Shown: piece after piece, positions 11,241-23,224 of the stretch
Layout: every line of letters begins with the position of its first letter
Numbering within the stretch: position 1 is the first letter of the stretch
From: Certhia americana
Taxonomy: Eukaryota; Chordata; Aves; Passeriformes; Certhiidae
Length of the DNA stretch: 64,000 nucleotides
Reading direction: 5' to 3'
Assembly: GCA_018697195.1 (NCBI GenBank)
Contig: JAGMWU010000052.1
Location: 1 to 64,000, forward strand
Translations under genes and position numbers: made by a program
The notes under the pieces: generated by a model
The model's input: only the letters and a program-made list of their open reading frames with translations
Told to the model about the DNA's origin: nothing
Database searches by the model: none

Positions 11241-12031
11241 AGTGAAGAGTGGAAATCCATAGACTCCCATTCAAGGATGATGCATTTCAGTGGGAAACTC
11301 ATCACAGTGCTGAATGAGGAAATGTAAACAGAGCAAGCACTTTCACTGCTTCAACGAGTTTGTGGGGGGAGAAGTTCTGAGTACAGCACGAGTCCAGCAA
11401 AGTTACGTGTCCCAAAAATGCTGTGGCACTACCACTGAGGTACTGGTAGCAGGAATGGTGCAGCCCTACAGGGAGCTGCTCTCCTGGGCAGAGGTGTCGG
11501 GGTGCTGGGGCAGATCATCATCTTCTTCCTCCCTCCCTCCCACCCCTCCCCTGCAGCATTTCCTTTTCTAGCGCTTCTGAGACTTTCTGCAGATTTTGTG
11601 GCTGCTGTTCTCTGGCATCAGGAATGAGTTTACCCTCCCAGAATAATGGAATTTAATGGAATTGAATTCCTGCTAGGCTAATTTCTGAGCAATAAAAATA
11701 GCTGCATTGATAATGCCTGTAATCTATGTCCCCTGCCACCATTGCAAAGGGAAATATGACCTAGTGGTGGTGCAAACAAAGAACATGGTGACAATTTTGG
11801 GGTTGTTTTGATGCTTCTGCTCTACAGAAGTCCTCAGAAGTCTGGTTTCTGCTGGGGCAAGAAGTCGTGGTGTGATTGGCAGAGTGGGGGCATTACCCCA
11901 GGCTGGAGCCTCCTGTGAGTGGGTCCAGGGTCCTCCCTGCACTGTGTGGTCCCTCTGCAGCCTCAGTGTGGCTGCATTTCGGGGGGCTGAGCCCCAGGGG
12001 TGGGCATGGATGCTGTCAGTGGGGCACCCTT
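11241..12031. other. Unique sequence, no gene seen
   Basis: Contains a C/T-rich patch around 11515-11565 and an AT-rich patch at 11640-11720. Short ORFs only. Nothing recognised. Confidence 0.45.
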
Positions 12032-12120
12032 CACATCTGCATCCTGCACATCTGCACCCTGCACATCTGTACCCTGCACATCATCTGCATCCTGCACATC
12101 TGCACCCTGCACATCTGCCT
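12032..12120. repeat. Minisatellite, 15-bp unit, about 6 copies
   Basis: Tandem copies of CACATCTGCAYCCTG, with one unit carrying a three-base ATC insertion (around 12078) and the last unit cut short. Because the unit is a multiple of three, the array creates an in-frame pentapeptide repeat in open frames of both strands, which should not be mistaken for a coding repeat. Confidence 0.92.
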
Positions 12121-12754
12121 GCACTGGGATCTCCCACTGCACTTGGCTGTGAGGGAGCCTGGGAGAGCTGTGCTCCCACAGGGAGCTGCTTCTGCTCTGC
12201 ACAGCTGGGAGATGAAGCAAGCGCATTATTGGAAAATTGTTTTGTTTAATATAGGAAATTGGGAGGTCTGCTAAACCCTAGCTGGGGATGAGGGCAGAGC
12301 CTACATGCTTATAAACCTTGTAACTCTGGCCTGAGTCATGTAGATGAGAGTCTGAGCAGTCCCTGGGGCACAATTAGGGTAGGAAAGTAGCCTGCACTGA
12401 TACAGAAAGTCCACGGTCTGCACAGAAGGGAGAACTAAAAAGCAGGAATACATACTTATGTATTTATATATTCTGCTTTTGATATATGAAATATCTGGCA
12501 AGGCAACATTTTTTGCAGGAAAGGATGTGGGTGGGACGATGCCAAAAAGCAAAGCCTTATTTTAGACTACATTTACATGAGTGTTGCCTGTATGGGCCCA
12601 GGTATAAACATTCCCCCTGCATGTAATATCAGAGAATAAAAATACTTTATCTCTTAAAAATAAGGAAATATATATTTATTCTAAGAAAAAATACAGAGAA
12701 GTTGGTGAAGTACTGGAAAATTTTGAGAGAGATGATGAGATCCAAAATACATGA
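12121..12754. other. Unique sequence, increasingly AT-rich
   Basis: The first 120 bp are GC-rich. From about 12440 the sequence is AT-rich, including a TTTATATATT-type patch near 12465 and an A/T-rich segment at 12640-12720. No gene was recognised. Confidence 0.4.
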
Positions 12755-12900
12755 TTCATGAGGAAAGGCGGAAAGAATTGAGTGTTGTTGACCTGAAATG
12801 GGAAAATAAGAGGCAGGGAAGTGACAGTCTTCAAAGACAGGAAAAGTTATTGCACAAAGGACAGCATTCAGTTGTCTCCTGCCCTTCTTAGGCCTAAACT
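12755..12900 (+). mobile_element. Old, diverged CR1/L3-type LINE fragment
   Basis: A phrase close to GAGGAAAGGCGGAAAGAATTG (about 12760-12780) is followed by sequence resembling GGGAAAATAAGAGGCAGGGA and AGTCTTCAAAGACAGGAAAA, in the order found in the 3' part of CR1/L3 elements (rolling-up of the AGGAAAGGCTGA phrase, the GAGAAGA phrase and the TTCAAATA phrase). The copy is considerably more diverged than the one at 7513-8007, so it is probably an ancient insertion. Its ends are uncertain. A profile search with CR1/L3 models would confirm or refute it. Confidence 0.5.
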
Positions 12901-13195
12901 CCCATGATTTTGAAAGCCTGCTGTACTGGATTTTTGCAAATGAGGTTATAGGTGAGGACAAACAATAATCACTTTGTCTGAGTCTGCCATGGGAATTGCC
13001 TGATCCTTCCAAAAGCATTTGTAACAACATGGGGAAACCCAAATGGAGGGACACTGCAGCTGAGCCAACTGTGGCTGCTCAGGGCTGGGGTCCAGAGCTG
13101 GACACCGTGCCAGGGATGGAAAACACCTGCATGGGAGCCTTGGTAGCCAAGGCTAGAATGAAGGTCTCCTGGAGAAGTTTTTGCTTCAGATGACT
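12901..13195. other. Unique sequence, no gene seen
   Basis: Nothing recognised; further highly diverged LINE sequence may extend into the first 100 bp. Confidence 0.35.
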
Positions 13196-13470
13196 TTAAA
13201 GCTCTTTATGCAGTATCCTCATGCTTTTTGTGGGTACAGGTATCATTATTTCATTATGCTTTCATGTGAAGTGTGAAAACTATCTTTACCAATCCTCTTA
13301 AATTAGTTAAATATAATATTCAGTGAGACAGGAGATAGCGAAATGTTAATTGAAACTGGAGAGGTGTTTATAGGGTGATAGAGTGTGGCCAGCTGTGACT
13401 GAAATTAATGTTCAGGGTCCTTGATAGTGATTCATATTCCAGAGTTTATTAAATATTTTCAACAGCAGTC
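13196..13470. promoter_or_regulatory. AT-rich candidate regulatory block
   Basis: AT-rich DNA with repeated ATTA/TTAAT cores (for example around 13247-13255, 13300-13306 and 13347-13352) between GC-rich neighbours. There is no ORF above background. The call is inferred from composition and motifs only. Confidence 0.3.
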
Positions 13471-15460
13471 AAAGCCACGTGGTGCAGTCTACTACACTTG
13501 TGAGGATCCTTGGTGCAGGTGCATGGCACTGTCAGGGTTCAGGTCATCTAGCATCGTTTTTAGCTGGGCTGTTTCCCCACGGGCTGCTGTGAGGATGCCT
13601 GTGAGTGGCTCCAGGCCTTCTGCACCCTTTGTGCCTCCTTGGGCCAGACCATGTCCCATCCCATCCCCTCCATGTCCAGGCTCTCCATGGGCTCTCTGTG
13701 GACAGCTGGAGGCAGAGCTGTTTCCCAGAGAAAGGGTCAGTGCTGCTGGGGATGCTCCCCAGCCCAGTGCCCCAAAACCACAACGTGGCCCCACTGCCCT
13801 TGGCTGAGCATCCCTGAATTTGCTCAGGAGCTGCTAAGCTGGGCAAGTGAAGTCACAGGAGTGGGGTCTGTGACTTAGGATCAGCTGCTGGTTAGCAAAG
13901 ACAAAGGGAGCCTTCACCTCTGCTTTCTCATGCAGTCACAGAACAAGGAGCTCTGTCCCTCGCTGCTGGGCACATCATTGCTTGGGGACATGTCTTCATG
14001 GGGGGCAATGTCCTTCCTGGGCACTGGGCAGCAGGCTGGGAAGTGTGTGTGTGTGTGTGGGCAGGTCCCCTCACACAGGAAGATGTCCAACTCCTTTAGG
14101 GTAATTGGTGACTGTAGTTGAAGTGCATCTTTTCCCTTGCACTCACTCAGCTCTGTTGCTCTGCTGCCTTCATCCATCTGGGACTGTCCTGCTGTTCCAG
14201 TGAGCCCAGTTAGCTTAGAGCCATGTCAGCAGCTCACAGCTGAGCCTGGGCACTCCCCGGGAAGGGAGACAATGCAGCTTAGCAGGGATAAGTGATGATG
14301 ACGGCACAGGTGACAGGCTCAGCACTTTTGCAAACCTTCTGCTTGCCAAAGGCACCAGAAAACATTTGAAACTATTGAATACTGCAGCCAATAAGAAGAT
14401 GCAGTAATTTATTGGTGTTTCTAGCTTGCCTTTATTCCTTTCATCTATCTTTGTGCCGGCCCTGAAAGGCTGAAATAATGAATGTTGCTGTTTTTTTAAT
14501 GACGTTAGGTATAAGCTGTTCACCTTTGGCTGGGAGGACCTGAGCCCTTGTTGTAGGGTCCTGACGGTAGCAGAGGTCATGAGGGAACCACCCTTTGCTC
14601 ATCCTGGGTGTGTCCCTCCTGTGAGAGGGTGTGGTGCTGCACTGGGCTGGGCTGACCAACCTTCCAGTGCTCTTGCTGCTGGAGATGTTCATTGCTGTGG
14701 TGCTCTCAGCTTCTGTTGTGTGTGCTGCAGAAATCCTGGCCTGCCCTGGAAAACTCAGCAGTTCCCAGATGCCCACCATCTGCAGGGATTGGACTTTGTT
14801 GCTCTGAAATATTGAAGATGTTCAGCGAGTCTTTTCTTCTTTATCACTGGGCTTTGGCCTCAGATCTTACTGTCTTTGCAGTTAGGGTTGTGCAGCCTTG
14901 TGCTTCCAGCATGTTCCACACAGCTCCTGAACCCAACCAAATGATTCTGTATAATCCCATGGGCAGCCTGCTGAGCCACCAGCACATCCCACCACAACGG
15001 AGAGCCAGTGTCTGCTGGAAGAGAGAGAACTGAAGGAGAAACCAATCTCCCATACAGCACCATCCCTGGTGATGCTGAGTGGACTCCTGCCTGATCAATT
15101 CCCACTGTGAACTCATCCCTGGCTGGAGCTGCCAGGGCATGGAAACTTGCTGCTATTTGTGCTGGTTTTCCTCCTTTGGAGCAGATGCTGCTGTGCCACT
15201 TGCTGAGTGTGAGCCATCTGGTCTCTGTTAATATTGTGGTGTTTGTTTCTGAGGCTGTGGACTGTCCTGCTTGGGCTATGCCTGGTTCATTTTCTTAAAA
15301 ACATTGAAATTAATTATCCTTGTCATGCCAGTAAATCAGAAGGTCTTCAGTGGAAAGAGGGAGCATGAGCTTGGTGTGCCAGGGATTCCTGTCCTTCAAA
15401 ATTTCCAGGTACAGGTTGAATGTCTGCTTCCGTGGGAAATGTCCATAACACTGGATCTTT
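13471..15460. other. GC-rich unique sequence, no gene seen
   Basis: Open frames up to about 135 codons occur on both strands over the same bases. A short GT run lies at 14046-14060. No domain, repeat family or RNA gene was recognised. Confidence 0.45.
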
Positions 15461-15660
15461 GACTGGCAATTATTTTTCTTTCATGAAGCATTTATATTAT
15501 CTGAATTAGAATTATTTTGCTACTAATATTACAATAGTAAACACTCACAAAAGGAGTCATTAGTGATCCTCAAATTCCAAAGCACTTGTCACTCACTAGA
15601 ATATTTGCAGATTAGCTAACAATAGTAACTATTTTCAGTGTTTCTTGGTAACTCGCAAAT
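15461..15660. promoter_or_regulatory. AT-rich candidate regulatory block
   Basis: AT-rich segment with no ORFs, including several ATTA cores and AACAATAGTAA-type phrases near 15620. Weaker than the other AT-rich blocks; the call rests on the compositional contrast only. Confidence 0.25.
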
Positions 15661-16435
15661 ACTAATGCCAGCTGCTGCCTGGTCCCAAGAGTGCCAGGAA
15701 CAGGAATGTCTCCACTGCTGTCCTAGACAGAGTGAACAGGGAGTCTTCCCCGAGTTCATTGTGAAGGCAGCTGTCCGCAAGAAGCAGACAAGGCAGACTA
15801 CTGAAAATGTAACTTTTCAAATGTGTGCAAATGAGGTCTCCTGATAATTTCATTGCAGGGAATGGGACACATTTAAACTACTTTTAGGAGAAGTCTTAGT
15901 CTGGAGCTGAGTGCTGCCTCATGAATCGAGGTCAGCTGGTGTAAGCTGTGCAAATGTTCCAAGCCTCTTGAGCTTAGGAAGGAATTTAGAAGACTTTGAA
16001 GTGCTCTTGATCTTCAGAAGGACATCTGCAGCTAATGGTCTGTGCGAGCACGCCAAGAGCTGCGAAGTTGTACCACTGCTGGCTTGAGCCTGCTCAGTCC
16101 CTCTGGGTTTCCAGGACCCTTTAATACAAGTTCAGAGACAAGCAAGTTGTAAAAAATGCACTCTCATGCCAACAGCCAATAATCTAGTGCTGGTTAAGTC
16201 AGGTGTAAAATGTCATACTGGGGCTTTAACTATGGTGTTTGACTGCCTGGTGAAGTAAGGCACACAGTGTTACAAGGATTTTAATAAAAGGTGAGTGGGC
16301 AGAAACTCCAAGCTCTCCAGTGTACAACTCAACGTTTGTTTTGTAACTGTATCTAAATAGAAAAATGTCTGCTTATGCAGATATGCAGAGTAGCAGAATA
16401 GTTGGCTAAATTGTTTTAATTCCAAACATAATAAG
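15661..16435. other. Unique sequence, no gene seen
   Basis: Nothing recognised. The last 170 bp are AT-rich and lead directly into the A29 tract. They contain a TTAATAAAAGG phrase near 16280 but no LINE, SINE or processed-transcript signature that I can name. Confidence 0.4.

Positions 16436-16464
<29 letters not shown>
16436..16464 (+). repeat. A29 homopolymer tract
   Basis: Twenty-nine consecutive A, the longest homopolymer in the window. No target-site duplication or known retroelement was seen next to it. The tract length may be unreliable in the assembly. Confidence 0.95.
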
Positions 16465-16468
<4 letters not shown>

Positions 16469-17972
16469 CTTTTCTGTGAATTCAGGATTGATATTGGGTT
16501 TTAGGAACAGCTTTTTCATCTGTCTCTCTTCTCTCATTAGCTGATGGTGCCAGGAAGTTCTGTGCTAATGAGTGGCTACAAAGTTCTCTGCAAGTCCTTC
16601 AGATGAAATGCCCACAGGAGCAGGGTGCAGTCACCTCTCACAGGATGCTGTGTGCTGCCAGCCAGGACCTGAAGGCTTTGATGTGCTGGATTCAGCTCAG
16701 ATATGGAGTTATGATCATCTCCTGGAGTAGGTTTTTTGCCTTCAGTCCTGGAAGTTGCGGGTCTAGCACCTAAGAGAGCCACACCAGTGTCCTGGAGGCA
16801 GTCTCTGGGACACAGAGGCATTTACTTGGCACAAACACCATCACAGAATCAGTACAAGAGGAGAAGCCTCTGATCTGACACCATTGAGCCTCAAAGTCCT
16901 GTCTGCAGTGCACATCTGCTGCTGAATCTGGCATTGAGGCTGATCAGCATCCCCTGGCCTCCCTCCATCCTCACAGCCAGCAGCTGTTCCACAGGCAGGA
17001 CTCACTTGCAATCCCCTCTCACTCTGAAGCCCGGAAGTGAAGCAGAAGGTATGAAAACCAAGCTGGGGTCTGTCTCACTCTGGACCTTTTGCTCTGCTCT
17101 GGAGATGGTGGAATCCATGCCCAGCACTGTCTGAGGCAAGAGCAGATGCCTTTGTGACAGCCTCAGCAGGTCTGAGCAGACTCTGAGGTGTTTTTGTGGC
17201 AGCCCTATCAAAGCTGTGGCAGTTTTGCTCCTGTCCTGATGGGCTGCTCTGGTGAGACACCACAGCATGGTGGGACAGGCTGGGTGCCAAGGACAGGGAT
17301 GTGCTGTGACAGAGATGTCTTCTCCATTCCCCCAAATTCCAAAGTGGTGCTTTATTAACTAAGGAGAGCAATAAAAATGCACAGAGTCACTGTGCTGAGC
17401 ATCACATGGTCCATGACAGAAAGACAAATTGGACAACTAATAGGTTATGTGAATGGCAAGTTTAGGTGACAGGCTGACAGTGTAACACAGCAGAGCTGCA
17501 GCAAACAGATGGTTCCTGAAAGGCCACATGGTCAGTGTCTCTGACAGTGGGACAGGGGCCATTCCCCCCTGCTAAATGGCAATGACAAGGGGTGTCACTG
17601 GTCAGTGCTCCAGCCACTCCTGGAAAAGGCAAAGCTTCTTGGTGACACTTCTGAAGAGCTTCAGAGCTGTGCAGGTGTCCCTGTGCTGGGTGGGAGGGGG
17701 CTTCTGCTGCACCCCAGCCACCGGGGCAGGGGGGCAAGCACAGGCAGCTGGAGCTTTGCCGTGGTTCTCTGGGTCCAGGGCAGGAGAAATCAGTTGGGTG
17801 TGATCCCAGCAGAGGTCCCACACTGTGTCAGAGCTGAATCCTGCTTGGTGCCAGTGAGGAACCATGACCTGTCTTTTTCTCATCCCTGCTGGAGTGCCAT
17901 GGGAATGCTTTTGCACTGCCAGGGCTCAGAGAGCCAGGTCCTCCCAGAGCCCAAAGGAACCTTTGAACCGTT
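16465..17972. other. Unique sequence, no gene seen
   Basis: GC-moderate sequence with overlapping short ORFs on both strands (159 codons at most, 17605-18084 plus). None carries a recognisable domain. A phrase TCACAGAATCA at 16842-16852 recalls the end of a reverse-oriented CR1, but no CR1 body follows. Confidence 0.45.
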
Positions 17973-18027
17973 TTGCATGGGGGGTGTGTGTGGTTTGTGG
18001 TGGGCAGTGCACAGTGGCTGCTGCTGT
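17973..18027 (+). repeat. Copy A of a dispersed ~55-bp direct repeat
   Basis: Contains TTGCATGG, a short GT run, then TGTGGTGGGCAGTGCACAGT followed by GGCTGCTGCTGT. The same order recurs at 20137-20194 in the same orientation, 2.16 kb downstream. The shared 32-base core from TGTGGTGG to GCTGCTGT is identical. Both copies therefore produce the same short peptide in their plus-strand frames. The family is unknown. Confidence 0.75.
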
Positions 18028-18179
18028 TTTTGTTCTCCCACACAGAGCTCTCTGACTTCTTTGGATATCACTCAACACATGTGAGTGAGCATGGTCTCTG
18101 TTCATAGCAGCATCAGAATGGAAGTGTGCAGGGTGTGTGACCAAGAGTGATCTGGCTCCGTGGGAGAGCTCAGAGAAAT
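18028..18179. other. Short unique spacer
   Basis: Nothing recognised between the dispersed repeat and the AT-rich block. Confidence 0.3.
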
Positions 18180-18460
18180 CTCTAGACTCTTAACTTTTTT
18201 GTCAAATGGTCACTGGAGGGTTAATGCAATTTTGATTTTAATTACATTGCTGGAGGGCACACTTATGCAAGGGAAAAGACATAATTACCAAGACATTTTA
18301 TTAAGATATTATTTAATTTTATTGATGTGTCACTAGCAAAGGCACAGGAATGTTCAAATCAATATACACTTACATCAATGTTTAATCTACTTTCAGCATT
18401 TTTGCCTGTTCTATTTATGCAGTTACTAGTTGATAAATTAAATTCCCAGAAATATGGGGA
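18180..18460. promoter_or_regulatory. AT-rich candidate conserved noncoding element
   Basis: Some 280 bp of AT-rich DNA with two exact TAATTA cores (18239-18244 and 18282-18287), a GTCAAATGGTCA phrase near 18201 and repeated ATCAAT/ATTGAT motifs. Flanking DNA is GC-rich and CpG-poor. One of the stronger candidate enhancer blocks by motif density; conservation was not tested. Confidence 0.38.
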
Positions 18461-20136
18461 ACATTAATGAATTTCCAGCAAATTCATGCCTTGTGTATTT
18501 GTTTCAGTGGGAAGCCAGAACACGAACAGGCTTTCATCTTCTTTCAGCAAAATTTTATGACCCCTCTGCCTTGCTGCTCACTGTTACCAGGTCACATGGG
18601 ATCCCTTTTTTCCTTGGAAACCTTCTCCGGAGCAGGATTCAGATCCTGCAGGTCAGGATCTCCTGCCTGGAGGGCAGGCTCAAGTGGGGCAGGGTGCCAG
18701 CCCCAGAGCAGAGCAGGGTGATTCTGTGCAGTGCAGCTGCTCTGGGCTCCTCCAGCACTGCTTTGTTGTAACAGTTCTGGGTTTTCTGTGGAGCACCTGG
18801 GGCTGCTCACTGCTAATGGCAGAGAGGCATTTACAGGATGTGAGTGTGCAACTGCATCTGTCACTCATTCCAGGAGGCAAAATCTGCTTAAATCTGATAT
18901 GAAAACCCCAGCCAGCCTAGGGGGCTGTTGCACAGGACCAGCTCCTGAACATCCCATGGTGTTGTCCCCACAGCAAGAGTGACAACAGCATGAAGCCAGG
19001 CAGCCTGGCAGTGACAGAGGAGCAGGGTGAGGTTCAGGAGGAAAACAAAGCTCTTGGAGAGCTCATGGACCAGGCTCCAAGAAAGAATCCTCCTTGCTGT
19101 ACTCTGAGGCTGAGGCTGAAACAGCACAAGGTTACTTTCAGATACAGACAAAATCAAGTTCAAGATAGATTGTAGAGCAGTGAACCATATTTTCACCCAC
19201 ATTGGCAGCTGGGAGAAGAGTAAATGTAACCTGAATGGTCAGAGATATATAGTCAGAGAGAAATGGATGTCTTCATCCCCATGAGGTTTCGGATCTTTTC
19301 CTGTAGCTCTTTTTCTGTTTGGGAAGTCTGCCTTGCCTTCTCCAGGCCTAAGGAGCAGGTTATGAATTGCCAGTCCAAAGATGAGCCTTGCTATGGTTTT
19401 GCCTTTCCTCTGCTTGCATGGGCAATTGCCTTTTCATCTTTCCACTCTTCAGGCTCCTGGTTTTCCCAGGGCTGCCCTGCTCCTCTGCATTGTACCTTCC
19501 ACCCTTTGCACATCTCCACTCACTGCCATTTGCATCCAGCTGCCTGTGGCTGAGAAATCTGTGATGGAATCTCTGATCCAGACGGCTGCTGAACTACCCT
19601 GACTTCAGACAATTTGTCACCGGTGGAAGGATTGATGTTGGGAAGCACTTCCTGAGATGCCTTTTATCTTCCCACACTCATGGTGCCGCAGCACAGTTCC
19701 TCAGTTGTCTTCATCTATCAGCTGCCCCAAGTTCATATATTTTCTCCTGGTTCAGCTTCTTCTGAGTCATGCAGGTGCCACTTTCAGTGGCTGCTTTTGC
19801 CTTCCCCCTGTTCAGGGAGGTGGGTGTGTGCTCCTGGAGCTGATTTTCATTAGTGCCTTCCAGTTCCTGCCTTGACTGGTCAGTTTTGCAGAATTCTGGC
19901 ATGGCCCTTCCCACTTCCCTGCAGAATTGAGCCATCTTTTTTCCCAGGCAGTAGCTGCCATCTGCACCAGAAGGTTAATTTGTTCCTCTTCCCTATAACT
20001 GCATTTATCACATGGAAGTGGTTGTTGTGGAAAATATTGATCAAACACTGGCTTTTCCCTGGCTGGACTGAAACAGAGCATTTCAACTACTCAATTCTCA
20101 GGATTTTGTGTTGTGTGCAGCAGCTCTGGAGAGTGT
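18461..20136. other. Unique sequence, no gene seen
   Basis: Short overlapping ORFs only. A faint CR1-like phrase (GATTGATGTTGGGAAGCACT, about 19631-19650) is present but too isolated to call. No RNA gene was recognised. Confidence 0.4.
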
Positions 20137-20194
20137 TTGCATGGGTGTGTGTGTGTGTGTTTTGTGGTGGGCAGTGCACAGTGGCTGCTGCTGT
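20137..20194 (+). repeat. Copy B of the dispersed ~55-bp direct repeat, with (GT)8
   Basis: Same organisation as 17973-18027: TTGCATGG, a GT microsatellite (here eight units, 20145-20160), then the identical core beginning TGTGGTGGGCAGTGCACAGT. The GT run is longer here than in copy A, as expected for a microsatellite that changed length after duplication. Confidence 0.75.
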
Positions 20195-21084
20195 CTCTGT
20201 TTCACCCCTCAGCATTTCCAGCAGTGGCTCTTCTGGAGCTGGGTAGTTTTGGAGACTCTCCCAGCTCCCTGACACTGCCCCAGCACCACCACAAATTCCT
20301 GTTGTGGTCTGAGCTCCAAGGCTTGTCTCTCTAGTAAAGAACAATACAATAGCAACAGCTCCTGGCAGCAGCTGCACAAATCTGGGTTGTTTTGACAGCA
20401 CCTTATTTCAGCCCTGTGCTCTGGAAGTCTTGTGGGAATGTTTCCTGCAGCAGCTCTTGGTGGCAGAGCTGTGGCACAGGAGGATGTACAAATCGCCCTG
20501 TGAATGATCACGACAGGTTTAGTGCCAAGACCTGTCCCTGGTCTCCACTGGGTGCTTTTCAGGCACTTATTTACCAAGGAAATTAGGATTGGGGACCATG
20601 GGCACCTCCTGCAGTGTGGCATGTCTGTGTGGTGGGCTGTACCCCGGGATGGCCCTGGGCTCCTTGTCCCCACCCTGTCACCAGGAATCAAGTGCATTCA
20701 GATGCGGGCTGGGGCATGGCAGAAGTAACAAGGAGCATCCAAGAGCAGCAGCCTTGTCTGCTGGACTCTCCATCTGTGTCCTGGTGTGCAGAGCAGCTGA
20801 GCAGACACCAGAAGAGTCAGGAGCAGTTTCTTTAGGAAGGCTGAGCCCAGTGTGGAGCTCTGACTGGCACAGTGGGGACAGGAAGGAACCACCCTGGCTC
20901 TGAGAGCCGCAGGTGCAGGGGGCTGGTACTGCTGGGGCCAAAGTGGGAGCACAAGGAAAGCAACTGCCTCGATCCTGGCACATGCCCAGGACATTGCCAG
21001 CTGGTGCACGGTGTTTACCTCTGCCCGGAGCAGGGTCAGCCCTTCTGGCTCCTATCTGCCCCTTAGAAACCAGCAGCCACCAGA
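20195..21084. other. GC-rich unique sequence, no gene seen
   Basis: Open frames on both strands (198 codons minus at 20678-21274, 162 codons minus at 20209-20697) overlap open frames in other phases. No domain was recognised. Confidence 0.45.
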
Positions 21085-21230
21085 GGAGTCGTTCTTCTGC
21101 TAGAAAGAGAACGCCACTCGGCTGGAGGCAGGCGGTGCATCCATGCGGGCAGCTCCGGGGAAGGGATGCGCTCGGGGCTCTCCGCACCAGCCGGGAGCTG
21201 ACGCCGGCAGCCCCAGGCAACTCGAGCCTG
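21085..21230. promoter_or_regulatory. Short CpG-rich patch
   Basis: About fourteen CpG dinucleotides fall within roughly 145 bp (for example GTCG, AACGCC, CTCGG, GGCGG, TGCGGG, TCCGGGG, GCGCTCGG, CCGC, GCCGGG, GACGCCGG, CTCGAG), against a background of only a few per kilobase nearby. It is too short for a standard CpG island. It could be an unmethylated enhancer, a noncoding first exon or chance. Confidence 0.35.
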
Positions 21231-23224
21231 CTCTTTTTCTGCAAATTCTGCCTCACTGTCCAATACAGATTCACTGGAAGAGCTGTACTCTGCCAGTATA
21301 TGAAAATTTAATTAGGCAGTAAATGCTTTCTGCTTCCAAGCCCTGAGGCTGAAGAAATCCAGAATGTCTTTGGGTTTCTTAATGGGACAATTGTCCCCTC
21401 CAATAGGCTGTGAATGGTGTTAGTGACATTGGGCAAAGCCTGCCTTCTGCATTACATTTGTGCTCTTGGTGACCCTCCGGTGCATCCCTGCATCACCCGG
21501 GATGGTGCCGGGGGTGTGGGAGGGACGGACAGGGTGAGGCAGAGGGGCTCTGCTGAGCCTGACCCCTCATGGGTCTGTGGGAGACGCTGCAGGTGATGCC
21601 GAGGAGCAGTACAGGTCCAGGGGCTTTTATCCCAGCTCCTCTTTGGAGGGTGTGTGAAGGCTCAGAGCCAGGATGAGGGCAGCAAACCCCTTTTCCCCAT
21701 GGTGACACCCCTCCTTGCTGGCACTGTGCCACCCTGCCTGGAGCTCTTGCTGCGAGACCCCTGGCTGAATGTTAATATTAATGTTTGCCATTACTTCACT
21801 CTCTGCACTGTGCAGGAGCTCATGGCATGCAGCAGACACAGATTTTCTGTCCTGGCCAGTGTGTACTCTCTCCACACCAAATTAGATACATCCCTTCCAC
21901 AGAAAGCTCAAACTCTAAAATAAATTATAATGCAAAATAAGGGGCTCCCGTGCTTTGGAGAACCAAGTTCTGCCAGAGTCATGACCTCTGCCAGTGTCAC
22001 AGCCTGGCTCTGCTGGTCGGGGCTGTGGTTGCCCTGTTCCACAGTTTGGACAGAAAGCTTCACTGAGCATCCTCTGAGAGCCCAGCTCTGCTGTTGAGCC
22101 TCCTCACCTGGAGAGCTGTTTGTACATGCTGAGTATTGATTCTGAAAATGCAGCTTGTCCTTGTAATTTAAAGAAAGCAAGAAATTCTTAAGTACTGAGA
22201 AAGCTCCCAGTTCTTTAAAACCTGTTCAGCTTAAAGTATGAAAAAATGAAGTATTTTTTACACATCTTGATGTCCCTTTGGGTGAGGAAAAGGGGGAATT
22301 GTTGAACACCTTTCCAAAGGAACCCAAATGATGCATGTATTGCAGGAATCTCATTAAAACACATTTCCAGTATCAAAGGACCATTCCTAAGCCATGGCAA
22401 CCTGCTGCTTCAAAGAGCAGCTTCAGCCTCCAGCTGGTGTGTTCACTTCTGGGACAGCTGCTGCCCACTTCCATGTTTGCTCTCCTGCCCCTCCCTAGGG
22501 CAGCACATCGTCGACATCATTCACATCTCCATTTGGAACGCAGGAAATTCCTCAGTTGAGCAAAAGGCAAATCAGGAGCAAGAAGGCAGCTGCTGCACGT
22601 GTGTCACCTGTGTCACAGCACCTCTGTGCAGCTGTCCCTCTCTGCATGGGACACGTCTGCCGCTGCTGCTCACTGGGAGAAGTGACACAGCCAGCAGTGC
22701 CACCACCAGGGGCCAATGCCCCCAGACGTCCCTGCCACCGTGGGGACGGTCACACTCAGGACCACTGGGGTGATGTGGCCCAGGGCAGGGCCCTGTGCTG
22801 GGCACAGCTGTGGGTGCTGCTTGCTGGGTGTGTGGCTGCTGCTCACACTGGGGACACGTGTGCCTGTGCCCCCACCTGCAGGATGCCAGCGCCACTGTGG
22901 GTGTGACCAGGAGCTGAGCTGGTGCTGGGCATGGGTGATTGTTTTTCATTCAGGGAGAATCAATTCTCCTCATGAAACAGCCTGGTGGTCACTCACAGCT
23001 CTCTGAAATCCACAGTTGAGAGGGGGCTCAGAGGGTCCTCACAGCTGCTGGGCCTCTCTGGAGTAAGAGTCTTTGTCTGCATCTCACAGCTACATCTCCC
23101 CAGGGAATCCATCTATAGTCTCAGCCCTATAAGAAGTGTTAACATACAGGGAGCAATAAACATCCTCTGGCTATTATTTTCCATTTGCATGGTCAGCTCA
23201 AACAGACAGCAGCTCACAGCAGGG
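21231..23224. other. Unique sequence, no gene seen
   Basis: AT-richer patches at 21295-21325 (a TTTAATTAGGCA phrase), 21765-21800 and 22170-22260 alternate with GC-rich DNA. Short overlapping ORFs only (132 codons at most). Nothing recognised. Confidence 0.4.

Noticed and set aside
12032..12120. CRISPR-like repeat array
   Set aside because: Units are contiguous with no unique spacers and the DNA is vertebrate; it is a minisatellite. The same applies to 1949-2117, 49283-49413 and 62505-62647.
16436..16464. Poly-A tail of a processed pseudogene
   Set aside because: No gene-derived body, polyadenylation hexamer at the right distance or target-site duplication could be seen upstream.
16842..16852. 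TCACAGAATCA phrase as the end of a reverse-oriented CR1
   Set aside because: The downstream bases do not follow the CR1 sequence.
19631..19660. GATTGATGTTGGGAAGCACT phrase as a CR1 remnant
   Set aside because: Only one phrase matches, without neighbours in the expected order.
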